Below the pieces are notes generated by a model, which was not told the origin of the DNA, did no database searches, and saw only the letters and a program-made list of their open reading frames with translations. Positions 8,417 through 17,324 of a stretch of 64,000 nt of DNA are shown here, piece by piece. Each line of letters starts with the position of its first letter. Within the stretch, counting starts at the first letter, position 1. Source of the DNA: Galbitalea sp036271795 (lineage in GTDB: Bacteria; Actinomycetota; Actinomycetes; Actinomycetales; Microbacteriaceae); contig DATAZY010000039.1 of NCBI GenBank assembly GCA_036271795.1, forward strand, positions 1 through 64,000, in the 5' to 3' direction. The position numbers and the translations under genes were made by a program.

Positions 8417-8483
8417 TGACTCGTTAGTCTTGACTCTTCATTAGTACCGATATATCGTTAACCTGTCACTGACTAGTTAGTGA
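8417..8483. promoter_or_regulatory. Candidate PadR operator region between the permease-like gene and padR
   Basis: The divergent gap (8342-8519) holds a cluster of symmetric sites. GACTCGTTAGTC (8418-8429) and GACTAGTTAGTG (8472-8482) are near-repeats, the second inside a near-perfect 18-bp palindrome at 8466-8483. Between them lies a perfect 10-bp palindrome CGATATATCG (8448-8457). PadR proteins bind short inverted repeats in their own promoters, so autoregulation is inferred. No footprint is known to me. Confidence 0.5.
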
Positions 8484-8519
8484 TGCACGGTCTCCAGACT
8501 TCTTGAAAGGAATATCACA

Positions 8520-9128
8520 ATGAGACACGACTACCCAACCCATCACCACCACGATCAGGATGACCACGGCCGCGGCCGCGCCGGCTGGTCCGGTGGCTAC
8601 TCTGGCCATCGCGAGGGCCAGGGATTCAATCCCGGCGCCTCCGGTTTCGGTGGCTTCGGTCCACGCGGATTCATGCCGCCCGGACCCCAGCGCAAGCGGC
8701 GCGGTGATGTTCGCATCGCCATCCTGTCCCTCCTCGCAGAGCAACCCCGCAACGGCTACGGCCTGATCAAGGAGATCACCGACCGCTCCGGCGGAACGTG
8801 GTACCCGAGCCCAGGCTCGATCTATCCGACCCTCCAACAGCTGGTGGACGAAGAACTCATCGAGCCCACTGGCGACGGCAAGCGCACCGAGTTCCGACTC
8901 ACTGCCAGCGGAACCGAGTGGGTCGAATCCCACACCGAGGAGCTGGCGCAGGTCTGGCAGAGTGCCGAGGCTCGCCTCGAGGCAGACGCCGGGCTGCATG
9001 AAAGCATCGCGAAGCTCATGGGCGTCATCCACCAGTTGCGGTTTGCCGCGAGTGACGCACAGCGCGCCAAAGCGATCGAGAAACTGGATGAAGCCCGTCG
9101 CGCTCTCTATGCCATCCTCGCCGACTGA
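8520..9128 (+). CDS. PadR-family transcriptional regulator with His/Gly-rich N-terminus
   Basis: A 202-residue regulator. Residues 1-55 are Gly/His/Arg/Pro-rich and low in complexity (HHHHDQDDHGR, then Gly-Phe repeats). The PadR winged helix follows: RGDVRIAILSLLAEQPRNGY near 61, then TDRSGGTWYPSPGSIYPTLQ near 87 and the wing GKRTEFRLTASG. A C-terminal helical dimerisation part ends the protein. ATG 8520 has AAGGA upstream. The His-rich tail could bind metal, but this is speculative. It is divergent from the permease-like gene and has palindromic sites in its promoter. Confidence 0.88.
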   Translation: MRHDYPTHHHHDQDDHGRGRAGWSGGYSGHREGQGFNPGASGFGGFGPRGFMPPGPQRKRRGDVRIAILSLLAEQPRNGYGLIKEITDRSGGTWYPSPGSIYPTLQQLVDEELIEPTGDGKRTEFRLTASGTEWVESHTEELAQVWQSAEARLEADAGLHESIAKLMGVIHQLRFAASDAQRAKAIEKLDEARRALYAILAD

Positions 9129-9268
9129 AATTCGATTTGCGTTAGACCACAACAAATCGAGCGACACGATCTCATTTCAGTAACGGCGGTACTTGCCCAG
9201 ATGAGTCTGGCGGGAGTAACGTCCGGCTAGGAGTCCGGCAACGACGCTGGGCCAAAGAAGGAGTTGAA

Positions 9269-9859
9269 ATGACCGGAGTTAACAACTCGGAAGCTGCCCC
9301 CGCCGCTCGCTTCGCTGATCCAGCGGGCCTTGGACTGGCAGGTTTCGCGCTTACCACCTTCGTTCTCAGTTTCGCCAACGCCGGGTGGATTGCGGGCGCT
9401 GGGAGCGCTGTTCTTGGGCTCGCAATGTTCTACGGTGGCGTCGGGCAAATGATCGCCGGCGTCTGGGAGTTCGCCAACAAGAACACCTTCGGAGCCACCG
9501 CATTCACCTCGTACGGTGCATTCTGGCTGGCTGCGTGGTACCTGCTCACCACAAAGGGCGTCGCGGAGGCGGCCGGAGCCAACGGTATCGGACTGTTCTT
9601 CCTGGCATGGGGCATCTTCACGCTGTACATGACCTTTGCCGCCATCAAGACGAACATGGTCATCCTGCTGGTATTCATCGCTCTGACGCTAACCTTCGCC
9701 TTCCTGGCGATTGGCCAGTTCGCGAACTCCACAACCATCGGCCACATTGGCGGCTACCTGGGAATCCTGACCGCGATCTTCGCGTTCTACGGTTCCTTCG
9801 CCACGGTGATGAACTCGACGTTCAAGCGCGTCGTGCTCCCGGTGATGCCTGCCAAGTAG
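9269..9859 (+). CDS. GPR1/FUN34/YaaH-family acetate/succinate transporter (SatP-like)
   Basis: A 196-residue protein with six predicted membrane helices. The family signature N/DPAxLGL appears as ADPAGLGLAGFALTTF at about residues 15-30, and the helix sequence GVGQMIAGVWEFANKNTFGA near 55-74 is typical of SatP/AceP acetate channels. These proteins take up acetate or succinate with protons. The next gene on the same strand is acetyl-CoA synthetase, so the pair forms an acetate uptake and activation module, though a strong hairpin lies between them. The start ATG follows an AAGGAG site (9258-9263). Confidence 0.9.
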   Translation: MTGVNNSEAAPAARFADPAGLGLAGFALTTFVLSFANAGWIAGAGSAVLGLAMFYGGVGQMIAGVWEFANKNTFGATAFTSYGAFWLAAWYLLTTKGVAEAAGANGIGLFFLAWGIFTLYMTFAAIKTNMVILLVFIALTLTFAFLAIGQFANSTTIGHIGGYLGILTAIFAFYGSFATVMNSTFKRVVLPVMPAK

Positions 9860-9891
9860 GCCAGACGCAATTACGTCGACCAACTAGATAC

Positions 9892-9929
9892 GCCGATGCG
9901 GGAGGGAATCATTCCCTCCCGCATTCGGC
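9892..9929 (+). terminator. Stem-loop terminator after satP-like gene
   Basis: Perfect 14-bp arms 9896-9909 and 9911-9924, extended outward by GCCGA/TCGGC with a one-base bulge. No long U-tract follows, as is common for actinobacterial terminators. It separates the transporter from acsA. Confidence 0.75.
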
Positions 9930-10058
9930 ATTTACCCGGTTGCGCAATCGATGAGGATGCGCAACGCGCGGTTGGGTGGCTAACGTGGGATTTGAGCCGC
10001 CCAATCCACGCAAGTTACACAAGGCCAAAACGCCAGAAAAGGACAGGCCAGTTCAAAG

Positions 10059-12032
10059 ATGACTGACACAACAGAAGCCGCCCTCGACAATCTCTCCCGG
10101 GAAGAGCGTCGGTTCCCGCCGAGCAAAGTGTTCGCCGCCCAGGCGAATGTCAAGGCCGATATCTACGCGGAGGCAGCGAAGGATCGCCCCGCGTTCTGGG
10201 CCAAGCAGGCTGAGCGCCTCACCTGGACGAAGAAATGGGACCAGGTACTCGACTGGAGCAACCCACCGTTTGCCAAATGGTTCGTCGGTGGACAGCTCAA
10301 CGTCGCATACAACTGCCTCGATCGTCACATCGAAGCCGGTCTCGGCGACCGGGTCGCTTACTACTTCGAGGGCGAGCCCGGCGACACCCGTGTCATCACC
10401 TACCAGCAGCTCACCGACATGGTGTGCCAGGCGGCCAATACCCTCGTCGAGCTCGGAGTCAAGACCGGCGACCGGGTGGCGATCTACATGCCGATGATCC
10501 CCGAAACGATCGTTGCGATGCTCGCATGCGCTCGGATCGGAGCTCCGCACACGGTCGTCTTCGGTGGGTTCAGCGCCGAGGCGCTCGGCACACGAATCGA
10601 TGACTGCGAGGCCAAGATCGTCATCACCGCGGACGGCGGATATCGCAACGGTGCCGCATCCGCACTGAAGCCGGCGGTGGATACGGCGCTGTCGACTCGA
10701 CCCGAAGTCACGACTGTGCTGGTGGTCAAGCGCACCGGCCAGGACGTGGAGTGGACGGACGGTCGTGACCACTGGTGGCACGACACGGTCGAAAAGGCGA
10801 GCACCTCGCATACCCCGGAATCCTTCGATGCCGAGCACCCGCTCTACGTGATGTACACCTCGGGCACGACGGGCAAGCCGAAGGGCATCCTGCACACCTC
10901 GGCCGGATATCTCACGGGCTGCTCATTTACCCAGTGGGAGGTCTTCGACCTGAAACCGGAGACGGACATCTATTGGACGGCTGCAGACATCGGCTGGGTC
11001 ACCGGGCACAGCTACATCGTCTACGGTCCACTGTCGAATGCGACCACCTCGGTCATGTACGAGGGAACTCCGGCTACCCCACACAAGGGACGCTGGTGGG
11101 AGATCATCGACAAATACAAGGTCACGACCCTGTATTGCGCGCCGACGACCATCCGCACGTTCATGAAGTGGGGCGCCGAGATCCCCGCGGAGTACAACCT
11201 GTCGAGCCTCAAGGTCATTGGATCGGTTGGTGAGCCAATCAACCCCGAGGCGTACATCTGGTACCGGAAGAACATTGGTCACGACAACACACCGGTGGTC
11301 GACACCTGGTGGCAAACAGAGACCGGGTCGCTCATGATCAGCCCGCTCCCGGGAGTAACCGCCGGGAAGCCGGGCGCCGCGATGACGCCGCTTCCCGGCA
11401 TCGCTGCCGACGTCGTGGATGCCTCTGGCAAGTCGGTTCCCAACGGCGGCGGCGGATACCTCGTGATCACCGAACCGTGGCCGTCGATGCTCCGCACGAT
11501 CTGGGGCGACGACGCACGATACAAGGAGACCTACTGGTCGAAGTTCCCCGGTCTCTACTTCGCCGGCGATGGCGCGAAGAAGGATGAGGACGGCGATTTC
11601 TGGCTGCTGGGCCGGGTGGATGACGTGATGAATGTCTCCGGTCACCGACTGTCGACGACGGAAATCGAGTCGGCCCTCGTGTCCAACCCCAAGGTCGCCG
11701 AGGCGGCCGTGACGGCGGCGAGCGATGAGACGACGGGGCAGGCCATCGTCGCGTTCGTAATCCTTCGCGCGGAGGCCGGCGACGGCGGAGAGCACATCGT
11801 CAAGGAATTGCGTGACCACGTTGCCAAGGAGATCGGCCCGATCGCGAAGCCGCGGCAGATCTTCATCGTGGCTGAGCTGCCGAAGACTCGGTCCGGCAAG
11901 ATCATGCGTCGACTGTTGAAGGATGTCGCGGAGAATCGTCCCGTCGGTGACGTGACGACACTCGCGGACTCCGGAGTGATGGATGCGATCCGCACCGGGA
12001 TGGAGACCCGCACGGGCGCGGACGACGAGTAA
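10059..12032 (+). CDS. acsA: Acetyl-CoA synthetase
   Basis: A 657-residue full-length AMP-forming synthetase that turns acetate, ATP and CoA into acetyl-CoA through acetyl-AMP. The P-loop-like adenylation motif MYTSGTTGKPKGILHT is at about residues 264-279. VDTWWQTETGSLMISPL near 415 is the acyl-pocket/adenine motif, and LGRVDDVMNVSGHRLST near 515 is the hinge. The C-terminal PKTRSGKIMRRLLKDV carries the catalytic lysine that is reversibly acetylated in this family. It lies downstream of the SatP-type transporter and ends in a strong hairpin. Confidence 0.97.
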   Translation: MTDTTEAALDNLSREERRFPPSKVFAAQANVKADIYAEAAKDRPAFWAKQAERLTWTKKWDQVLDWSNPPFAKWFVGGQLNVAYNCLDRHIEAGLGDRVAYYFEGEPGDTRVITYQQLTDMVCQAANTLVELGVKTGDRVAIYMPMIPETIVAMLACARIGAPHTVVFGGFSAEALGTRIDDCEAKIVITADGGYRNGAASALKPAVDTALSTRPEVTTVLVVKRTGQDVEWTDGRDHWWHDTVEKASTSHTPESFDAEHPLYVMYTSGTTGKPKGILHTSAGYLTGCSFTQWEVFDLKPETDIYWTAADIGWVTGHSYIVYGPLSNATTSVMYEGTPATPHKGRWWEIIDKYKVTTLYCAPTTIRTFMKWGAEIPAEYNLSSLKVIGSVGEPINPEAYIWYRKNIGHDNTPVVDTWWQTETGSLMISPLPGVTAGKPGAAMTPLPGIAADVVDASGKSVPNGGGGYLVITEPWPSMLRTIWGDDARYKETYWSKFPGLYFAGDGAKKDEDGDFWLLGRVDDVMNVSGHRLSTTEIESALVSNPKVAEAAVTAASDETTGQAIVAFVILRAEAGDGGEHIVKELRDHVAKEIGPIAKPRQIFIVAELPKTRSGKIMRRLLKDVAENRPVGDVTTLADSGVMDAIRTGMETRTGADDE

Positions 12033-12038
12033 CTTGAG

Positions 12039-12070
12039 TGTTGGGTGGGCGAAGCTCGCTCACCCAACAC
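12039..12070 (+). terminator. Stem-loop terminator after acsA
   Basis: Arms GTGTTGGGTG (12039-12048) and CACCCAACAC (12061-12070), with an inner GCGA/TCGC extension and a G.U pair, giving about 15 bp closed by a 3-base loop. It lies 7 bases after the acsA stop. Confidence 0.75.
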
Positions 12071-12119
12071 CAGGTAGTGGAGAGTTCCGATTCAACCCGC
12101 AACCATAGGCCGTCGGCGA

Positions 12120-13148
12120 GTGATAGCTCGCTGGGTCTGGCGCGCGTTCCTGCTCGTGGTGCTGGTGCTGGTCATCTGGTTTGTGCTCGTTCCGCAGTTC
12201 ACCGATGCGCACACCGCTCTCGACTCGCTCGGGCACATCTCGTTCCCGCTGCTTGTCCTTGGGCTCATCCTCGAACTCGCGTCGATTGCCTGCTACAGCG
12301 CCCTCAGTCGCGCCACGTTGAACCGCGCAACGCGGCCGCGCTACCCAACCATTCTGCGTATCGATGTCGCGACGCAGGGCGTGAACAACACGGTGCCGGG
12401 GGGCGGACCGACATCCACCGCTGTCAAGTACCGCTGGCTCACGCTCGCCGGGACCGGCGCAGCAAACGCGGTAACGGGAACGACGATCGAGATTGCCACT
12501 TCCGTGCTGACCCTCGGGGGGATATTCGGGATTGCAATCGCGGTGTCTGCCACCGCCGTCCGCGGCAATCCCGAGTACATCGTCGCCGGAGTTGTCGTGG
12601 TCGGCGTCGCGATCCTGTCCCTGGTCGCCGTCGTCCTGCTCAGTTCGAGGCGTGAACGCACGCTCGGAGTCGTTCGACGGATGGCCCGGCGTGTGCCCTA
12701 TTTGCGTGAAGAGACGGCGGTCCGGTTTGTCGGTATGCTCGCGGACCAGCTCGACGAATTCCGCTCGAAGCGCGGACGGATCGCCATCGCGATCGCCTGG
12801 GCCGCGGTGAACTGGATCCTGGATCTCGCGTCGCTCTGGATCTTCCTGCTCGCCTTCGGATTTACCGAAAACCCCTGGCACCTGCTCGTTGCCTATGGGC
12901 TTGCCTGCCTTGTCGGGCTGGTTCCGATCACTCCGGGCGGTCTTGGCATCATCGAGGGCGTCCTCGTCCCAGCGATCATCGGCTTCGGCACGCCACACGG
13001 AATTGCGCTGCTTGGCGTCCTCTCGTGGCGGCTCGTCGAATACTGGCTGCCGATGCCTCTGTCGGTGGTCGCCTACCTTTCTCTGCGCGCGGGTCCACTG
13101 AGGCGCAACCAGCGCGAGGCTAGGGAAGTGCCGGCTGCTGCTGGGTGA
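12120..13148 (+). CDS. YbhN/UPF0104-type flippase-like membrane protein
   Basis: A 342-residue polytopic protein with about eight membrane helices, of the family that contains the lysyl-phosphatidylglycerol synthetase (MprF) membrane domain and YbhN. VNNTVPGGGPTSTAVKYRWL near residue 88 and the C-terminal VPITPGGLGIIEG near 269 are the conserved family motifs. No soluble synthetase domain is attached, so it is probably a lipid flippase or transporter component. Its substrate is unknown. The start is GTG 12120. The 3' end overlaps the convergent agmatine deiminase gene by 29 bases. Confidence 0.85.
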   Translation: MIARWVWRAFLLVVLVLVIWFVLVPQFTDAHTALDSLGHISFPLLVLGLILELASIACYSALSRATLNRATRPRYPTILRIDVATQGVNNTVPGGGPTSTAVKYRWLTLAGTGAANAVTGTTIEIATSVLTLGGIFGIAIAVSATAVRGNPEYIVAGVVVVGVAILSLVAVVLLSSRRERTLGVVRRMARRVPYLREETAVRFVGMLADQLDEFRSKRGRIAIAIAWAAVNWILDLASLWIFLLAFGFTENPWHLLVAYGLACLVGLVPITPGGLGIIEGVLVPAIIGFGTPHGIALLGVLSWRLVEYWLPMPLSVVAYLSLRAGPLRRNQREAREVPAAAG

Positions 13149-14139
13149 TGCAGTGGATGCCGCCGCCGCGCGCAAACAGCGGGCGAGCATCCACCGTGAC
13201 GACCTCGCGGCCCGGATAGGCATCCCGCAGGATCGAAACGGCGTTCGCGTCGTTATCGTCGCCGAATGAACAGGCGATCACGCCATCGTTCACGAGTACG
13301 TGGTTGACGTAGCTGTAGTCAACGAATCCCTCGTCATCGCGAAGAGTCCTGGGCGCGGGCAGATCGACGATCGTGACGGCCTGGCCGCGGGCATCCGTCT
13401 CGCCCTCCAGGACCGCCCGCAGCTGCCCGGACACTGCGAAGTCGGGATGCGACTCATCGCGCTGATCGTGCAGCAGCACGACGCCGGGCGCCGCAAACGT
13501 CGCGACGATGTCGACGTGGCCGCGCGTGCCGAACGTGTCGGAGTCGCGCGTCAACCCGCGGGGAAGCCAGATCGCCTTCGTCGTTCCCAGGGTTCGCGCG
13601 AGTTCGGTTTCCACTGCTTCCCGAGTGATACCCGGGTTGCGACCCGGATCACGTTGCACAGTCTCGGTGACCAACACCGTGCCGACGCCGTCGACATGGA
13701 TGCCGCCACCCTCGTTCACGAGATCGGAGTCGATTCTGCGAGCTCCGGCCCAGCCGCCGAGCGCCGGACCAAGCGTGCGGTCGTTCTCCCAACTGGCCCA
13801 CTCCTGCGCTCCCCAGCCGTTGAAATCCCAGGTAACGGCGGCGAGCTCGTCGTCATCGATCACGAACGTTGGACCGCTGTCGCGAACCCACGCGTCGTCG
13901 ATTTCGCGAACGTGCAGCTCGATGGATCGGTCCAGATACCGCGAAACGATGTCGACATCCCGCGGGTGAACGACCACGCTCACTGGCTCGAATCGTGCCG
14001 CGACGTTCGCGACCGCTGCCCAGGTCTGTCGTGCCTCCTCGGCGTCCTCGGCGGTATCACCGAGGGTGTAACCGGCGGTAGGCCAGGCGAGCCAGAGGCG
14101 ATTTTGCCGGTCTCCCTCAGCGGGCATCCGCCTGGTCAC
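13120..14139 (-). CDS. aguA: Agmatine deiminase
   Basis: A 339-residue peptidylarginine-deiminase-fold enzyme that hydrolyses agmatine to N-carbamoylputrescine and ammonia. Substrate-pocket motifs are REIDDAWVRDSGPTFV and AVTWDFNGWGAQE, NEGGGIHVDG is in mid-protein, and RGGGIHCITQQQPALP near the end holds the nucleophilic cysteine. GTG 14139 is chosen because it forms a GTGA overlap with the upstream amidase stop; a further upstream extension would run inside that gene. Paired with the amidase it gives putrescine from agmatine. Its end overlaps the YbhN-like gene, with the cysteine codon 2 bases outside the overlap. Confidence 0.9.
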   Translation of the reverse strand: MTRRMPAEGDRQNRLWLAWPTAGYTLGDTAEDAEEARQTWAAVANVAARFEPVSVVVHPRDVDIVSRYLDRSIELHVREIDDAWVRDSGPTFVIDDDELAAVTWDFNGWGAQEWASWENDRTLGPALGGWAGARRIDSDLVNEGGGIHVDGVGTVLVTETVQRDPGRNPGITREAVETELARTLGTTKAIWLPRGLTRDSDTFGTRGHVDIVATFAAPGVVLLHDQRDESHPDFAVSGQLRAVLEGETDARGQAVTIVDLPAPRTLRDDEGFVDYSYVNHVLVNDGVIACSFGDDNDANAVSILRDAYPGREVVTVDARPLFARGGGIHCITQQQPALP

Positions 14140-15110
14140 GATTCGACCGGTTTCACCAGTGCACCGTAGGTGTCGGGCCGACGAGTCTTCAGGAACGGGA
14201 ACAGGTCGAGCCAGTCCTTTCGCTGGGCAAGATCGAGGTCCGCAACCAGAACACACGGTTCGTCGCGGGGCGCGTGGACGAGTACGCGTCCGTACGGATC
14301 ACTGACAAAGGATGACCCGTAGAAGGTGTTGCCCGCCGTCCCGTCGGGCTTCAATTCCATACCGGTGCGGTTCGGCACGACCATGAACAGCCCGTTCGCA
14401 ATGCCATTTCCCACGATGACCTGCTGCCAGAGCGGCTGCGTGTCGAAGTCGGGATGATCGGGCTCCGACCCGATCGCAGTCGGATAAACCACGATGTTCG
14501 CACCGCCGAGCGAGTACGCGCGCGCGACCTCGGGGAACCACTCATCCCAGCAGGTTGGCAGTCCGAAGCGTGCGCCGTCCAATCCGGCAAGCTCGTACAC
14601 GGGATACGGATTGCCGTCCGCGCTCCCCGGCCGAAAGTATTTGTCTTCGTAGTACCCCGCGGTGACCGGAATGTGGAGCTTGTCGGTCGTCGCGACCAGG
14701 TCACCATCCGGGCTGAGGATGACCGCAGTGTTGAGTCCGAGCACGTCGCCTCCCTCGGCCGCTCGGTACAGGGACGCGTGCACAAAGACGCCGGCACGTT
14801 CCGCCGCTCGCCGTGCGAACGCGACCGTCGCCCCGGTCGTCAGGGCTTCGGCCGCGTCGCTCGCATTTCCCGTAGGGATGGTGTCGGCGGGGTATCGGCT
14901 GAGAGTGATCTCCGGCAGGAAGACAATCCGGGCGCCGGCCGCCGCGGCCGCATCCACCGCTGCATCCAGCCACTCGACGAGTGCTCCTGCGTCGGAGCTC
15001 CACCGGTGCTGGACGAGACCAACCCGCAGCGGAGGCTCGGTCGGCTGGTTGACACGGGCGAGAGACGGCAGCAGGTCTGCCGACTGGATAACGCGGATTT
15101 CGGTGCTCAC
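14136..15110 (-). CDS. aguB: N-carbamoylputrescine amidase (nitrilase superfamily)
   Basis: A 324-residue carbon-nitrogen hydrolase. The Glu-Lys-Cys triad is visible in FLPEITLSRYP (about residue 65), TDKLHIPVTAGYYEDKYF (about 140) and PTCWDEWFPEVARAY (about 180). CWDEWFPE and the GYxEKYYF-like stretch are typical of AguB enzymes, which cleave N-carbamoylputrescine to putrescine, CO2 and ammonia. It is translationally coupled to the downstream deiminase by a 4-base overlap. The first 25 residues before PPLRVGLVQHRW extend beyond the domain, so a later start is possible. Confidence 0.9.
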   Translation of the reverse strand: MSTEIRVIQSADLLPSLARVNQPTEPPLRVGLVQHRWSSDAGALVEWLDAAVDAAAAAGARIVFLPEITLSRYPADTIPTGNASDAAEALTTGATVAFARRAAERAGVFVHASLYRAAEGGDVLGLNTAVILSPDGDLVATTDKLHIPVTAGYYEDKYFRPGSADGNPYPVYELAGLDGARFGLPTCWDEWFPEVARAYSLGGANIVVYPTAIGSEPDHPDFDTQPLWQQVIVGNGIANGLFMVVPNRTGMELKPDGTAGNTFYGSSFVSDPYGRVLVHAPRDEPCVLVADLDLAQRKDWLDLFPFLKTRRPDTYGALVKPVES

Positions 15111-15207
15111 GATTCCTCATTCGTCATGGGTCCCATTGTGGCGCCGCCGACAGGCAAGTCGAAAAGTCCGATCGGCGTGAGCGTCGGTACGTGCCACTCT
15201 TGATTCC

Positions 15208-16470
15208 GTGACAGTCAAACCCGCGGAATCCGCACCGTCCGCGCTGCAGCATCGTCTCCGCAGGATGACCGGACGACGCACCGACGAGCCGCACCGGGCA
15301 TCCACGCCGCTCGAACTCCTCTTCGACCTCACCTTCGTTGTCGGCTTCGGCCAGGTGGCCGCGCAGACCGCAAGGCTGCTGGCGGACGGACATCCGCTCC
15401 CGGCGCTCGAAGGTTTCTCGTTTGGAATGCTCGCGGTTTGCTGGGCCTGGGTTAACTTCTCCTGGTTTTCTTCGGCCTTCGACACCGACGACTGGTTCTT
15501 CCGCGTGACCACGATGGTCCAGATGATCGGCGTGCTGGTCCTGGCGCTCGGCCTGCCCGCTATGTTCACATCGCTCGCTCGCGGGACCGGCATCGACAAC
15601 AGCGTGATGGTCGCCGGGTATGTCGTCATGCGCGCAGCCATGGTCGCGCAATGGCTCCGAGCGGCCCAGCAGGATCCGGACAAGCGCCGCATCGCCGTCT
15701 CCTACGCCGTCATTATCGCCGTTGCCCAACTCGGCTGGGTTGGGCTGCTGTTTCTTCACGCTCTCGTCGTCCTCATCCCGGTCATCGTCGTCGTGTTCGC
15801 GATCGAGGCACTCGGTCCGATATTTGCGGAACGCAAGGATGGTGGGACGCCGTGGCACGCGCATCACATCGCGGAGCGATACGGCCTCCTCACGATCATC
15901 GCGCTCGGTGAAGGCGTGGTCGGCACGATCGCGTCGGTGTCGGCGGTAGTGCAGCGCGAGGGCTGGAGCAGCGAGGCCATTCTGATCGTGGTCGCGGGAA
16001 CCGGCCTGACTTTTGGGCTGTGGTGGAGCTATTTCACGGTGCCGTCTGCGGAGGTGCTCGAACGGCATCGAGAGCGAGCCCTCACCTGGGGTTATCTGCA
16101 CATTCTGCTGTTTGCCGCCATCACCGCTGTCGGGGCGGGCCTGCAAGTCGCCGCCCTCGTGATCGAAGGACGCTCGAAGGTTGGCTCCCTGGCGGCGGTC
16201 GAGATAGTTGCCGGTGCCGTTCTGCTCTTCGTGCTGACGCTCTTTGCCATATACACCTACCTGATGCACACGGTTGACGCGTTCCACGCCGTGCTCTTCG
16301 GCGCGGTCCTGGTTCTGCTGGCACTGGCGATCGCCCTGGCCTGGGCAGGGGTGCCGATGGGTGTGTGCCTCGTGGTTGTCACTCTCGCGCCGATTGCCGT
16401 TGTCGTCGGCTACGAGACGGTCGGATATCGCCATGCTGGTGCGGCGCTCACGCGAGCTCTCGGCAAATAG
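15208..16470 (+). CDS. Low temperature requirement A (LtrA) family membrane protein
   Basis: A 420-residue integral membrane protein with about 11 hydrophobic segments. The LtrA signature STPLELLFDLTFVVGFGQVA is at about residues 31-50, with HHIAERYGLLTIIALGEGVV near 220. LtrA was named for cold growth of Listeria, but the biochemical function of the family is unknown. GTG 15208 precedes the conserved domain by about 30 residues. It appears to be a single-gene unit ended by the tRNA-Val region. Confidence 0.88.
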   Translation: MTVKPAESAPSALQHRLRRMTGRRTDEPHRASTPLELLFDLTFVVGFGQVAAQTARLLADGHPLPALEGFSFGMLAVCWAWVNFSWFSSAFDTDDWFFRVTTMVQMIGVLVLALGLPAMFTSLARGTGIDNSVMVAGYVVMRAAMVAQWLRAAQQDPDKRRIAVSYAVIIAVAQLGWVGLLFLHALVVLIPVIVVVFAIEALGPIFAERKDGGTPWHAHHIAERYGLLTIIALGEGVVGTIASVSAVVQREGWSSEAILIVVAGTGLTFGLWWSYFTVPSAEVLERHRERALTWGYLHILLFAAITAVGAGLQVAALVIEGRSKVGSLAAVEIVAGAVLLFVLTLFAIYTYLMHTVDAFHAVLFGAVLVLLALAIALAWAGVPMGVCLVVVTLAPIAVVVGYETVGYRHAGAALTRALGK

Positions 16471-16496
16471 CGGAGCTCAGCCGCCCCAAGAAAACG

Positions 16497-16569
16497 TGGG
16501 CCCTACCGGGATCGAACCGATGACATCCACGGTGTAAACGTGGCGCTCTACCAGCTGAGCTAAAGGCCC
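16497..16569 (-). tRNA. tRNA-Val (anticodon TAC)
   Basis: The minus strand folds into a 73-nt cloverleaf: acceptor GGGCCTT/AGGGCCC with one wobble pair, D-arm GCTC/GAGC, anticodon stem CCACG/CGTGG with loop TTTACAC, and T-loop TTCGATC. The anticodon TAC reads valine GTA/GTG codons. CCA is not encoded. A T-rich run follows the 3' end on the minus strand. Confidence 0.96.
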
Positions 16570-16622
16570 GTCGTCCGCGAGGGAACAACGCGTCACAATC
16601 GTACAAGCATAAACTCGCGGCC

Positions 16623-17324
16623 ATGAGCGCACAGGCTGCCCCAAAAGGTCTCCCCAAGGACGTCCCCAAGGAGCAGACGGATCCGAAACCGCAGCCCGAG
16701 CACCGCTGGGCGGTTTTCGTCAGCGTCGCCGTTGCGTTGACGCTCTACTTCTTCATCCCACAGAAGGTTCAGCCCATTCCGCACTGGATCGTGCCGGCCA
16801 TCGGCGCCCTCATATTGATCCCCCAGGTCATCCTGAATCCGACCCGGTTGGTGCGAGAGCGCGCGTGGTCGAGGTGGATGTCAATCTCACTGTCGGCCAT
16901 TCTGGTCCTCGTCAACCAGGTGACGATCGTCCTCGTGATTCGCGAACTGGTGGAGGGCGACAGCACGGGCCCTGCGGTTCTGCTCACCGCATCCATGGTC
17001 TGGGTCACCAACGTCATCGCGTTCGCGTTCGTCTACTGGGAACTCGACCTCGGCGGACCGTTTGCCCGGCGACTGCACGACTCCCGGCAGTACCTGCAGA
17101 TGGACTTCCGCTTTCCGCAGCACGACGGCGCACCCGGAAACAAGTACTGGGAACCCGCGTTCTTCGACTACGCCTACTTCTCGCTGTCAAACATGATGGC
17201 ATTCAGCCCAACGGATGTCATGCCCATGACCAGCCGCGCGAAAGCGCTGATGGGATATCAGGCGCTCACCGGGTTTGTGCTGCTGGCGCTCGTTATCTCG
17301 CGGGCGATCAACATCCTGCATTAA
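16623..17324 (+). CDS. DUF1345-like membrane protein
   Basis: A 233-residue protein with a charged Pro/Lys N-terminus (residues 1-27) and about six hydrophobic segments. The C-terminal stretch FFDYAYFSLSNMMAFSPTDV followed by TSRAKALMGYQALTGF resembles the DUF1345 family, which has a pore-like YFS...SD...TSR pattern. No function is known for that family. The start ATG lies 53 bases from the 5' end of the divergent tRNA-Val. Confidence 0.7.
   Translation: MSAQAAPKGLPKDVPKEQTDPKPQPEHRWAVFVSVAVALTLYFFIPQKVQPIPHWIVPAIGALILIPQVILNPTRLVRERAWSRWMSISLSAILVLVNQVTIVLVIRELVEGDSTGPAVLLTASMVWVTNVIAFAFVYWELDLGGPFARRLHDSRQYLQMDFRFPQHDGAPGNKYWEPAFFDYAYFSLSNMMAFSPTDVMPMTSRAKALMGYQALTGFVLLALVISRAINILH

Noticed and set aside
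12060..13223. 387-codon minus-strand frame opposite the YbhN-like gene
   Set aside because: Arg/Asp-rich composition with no motif, whereas the plus frame gives a clear polytopic family protein.
15124..16434. 436-codon minus-strand frame opposite the LtrA gene
   Set aside because: His/Arg/Asp-rich antisense shadow; the plus frame has the LtrA signature.
16497..16569. tRNA gene as a possible integration site for a mobile element
   Set aside because: No integrase, no direct repeat of the tRNA 3' end and no phage-like genes near this or the other two tRNAs.
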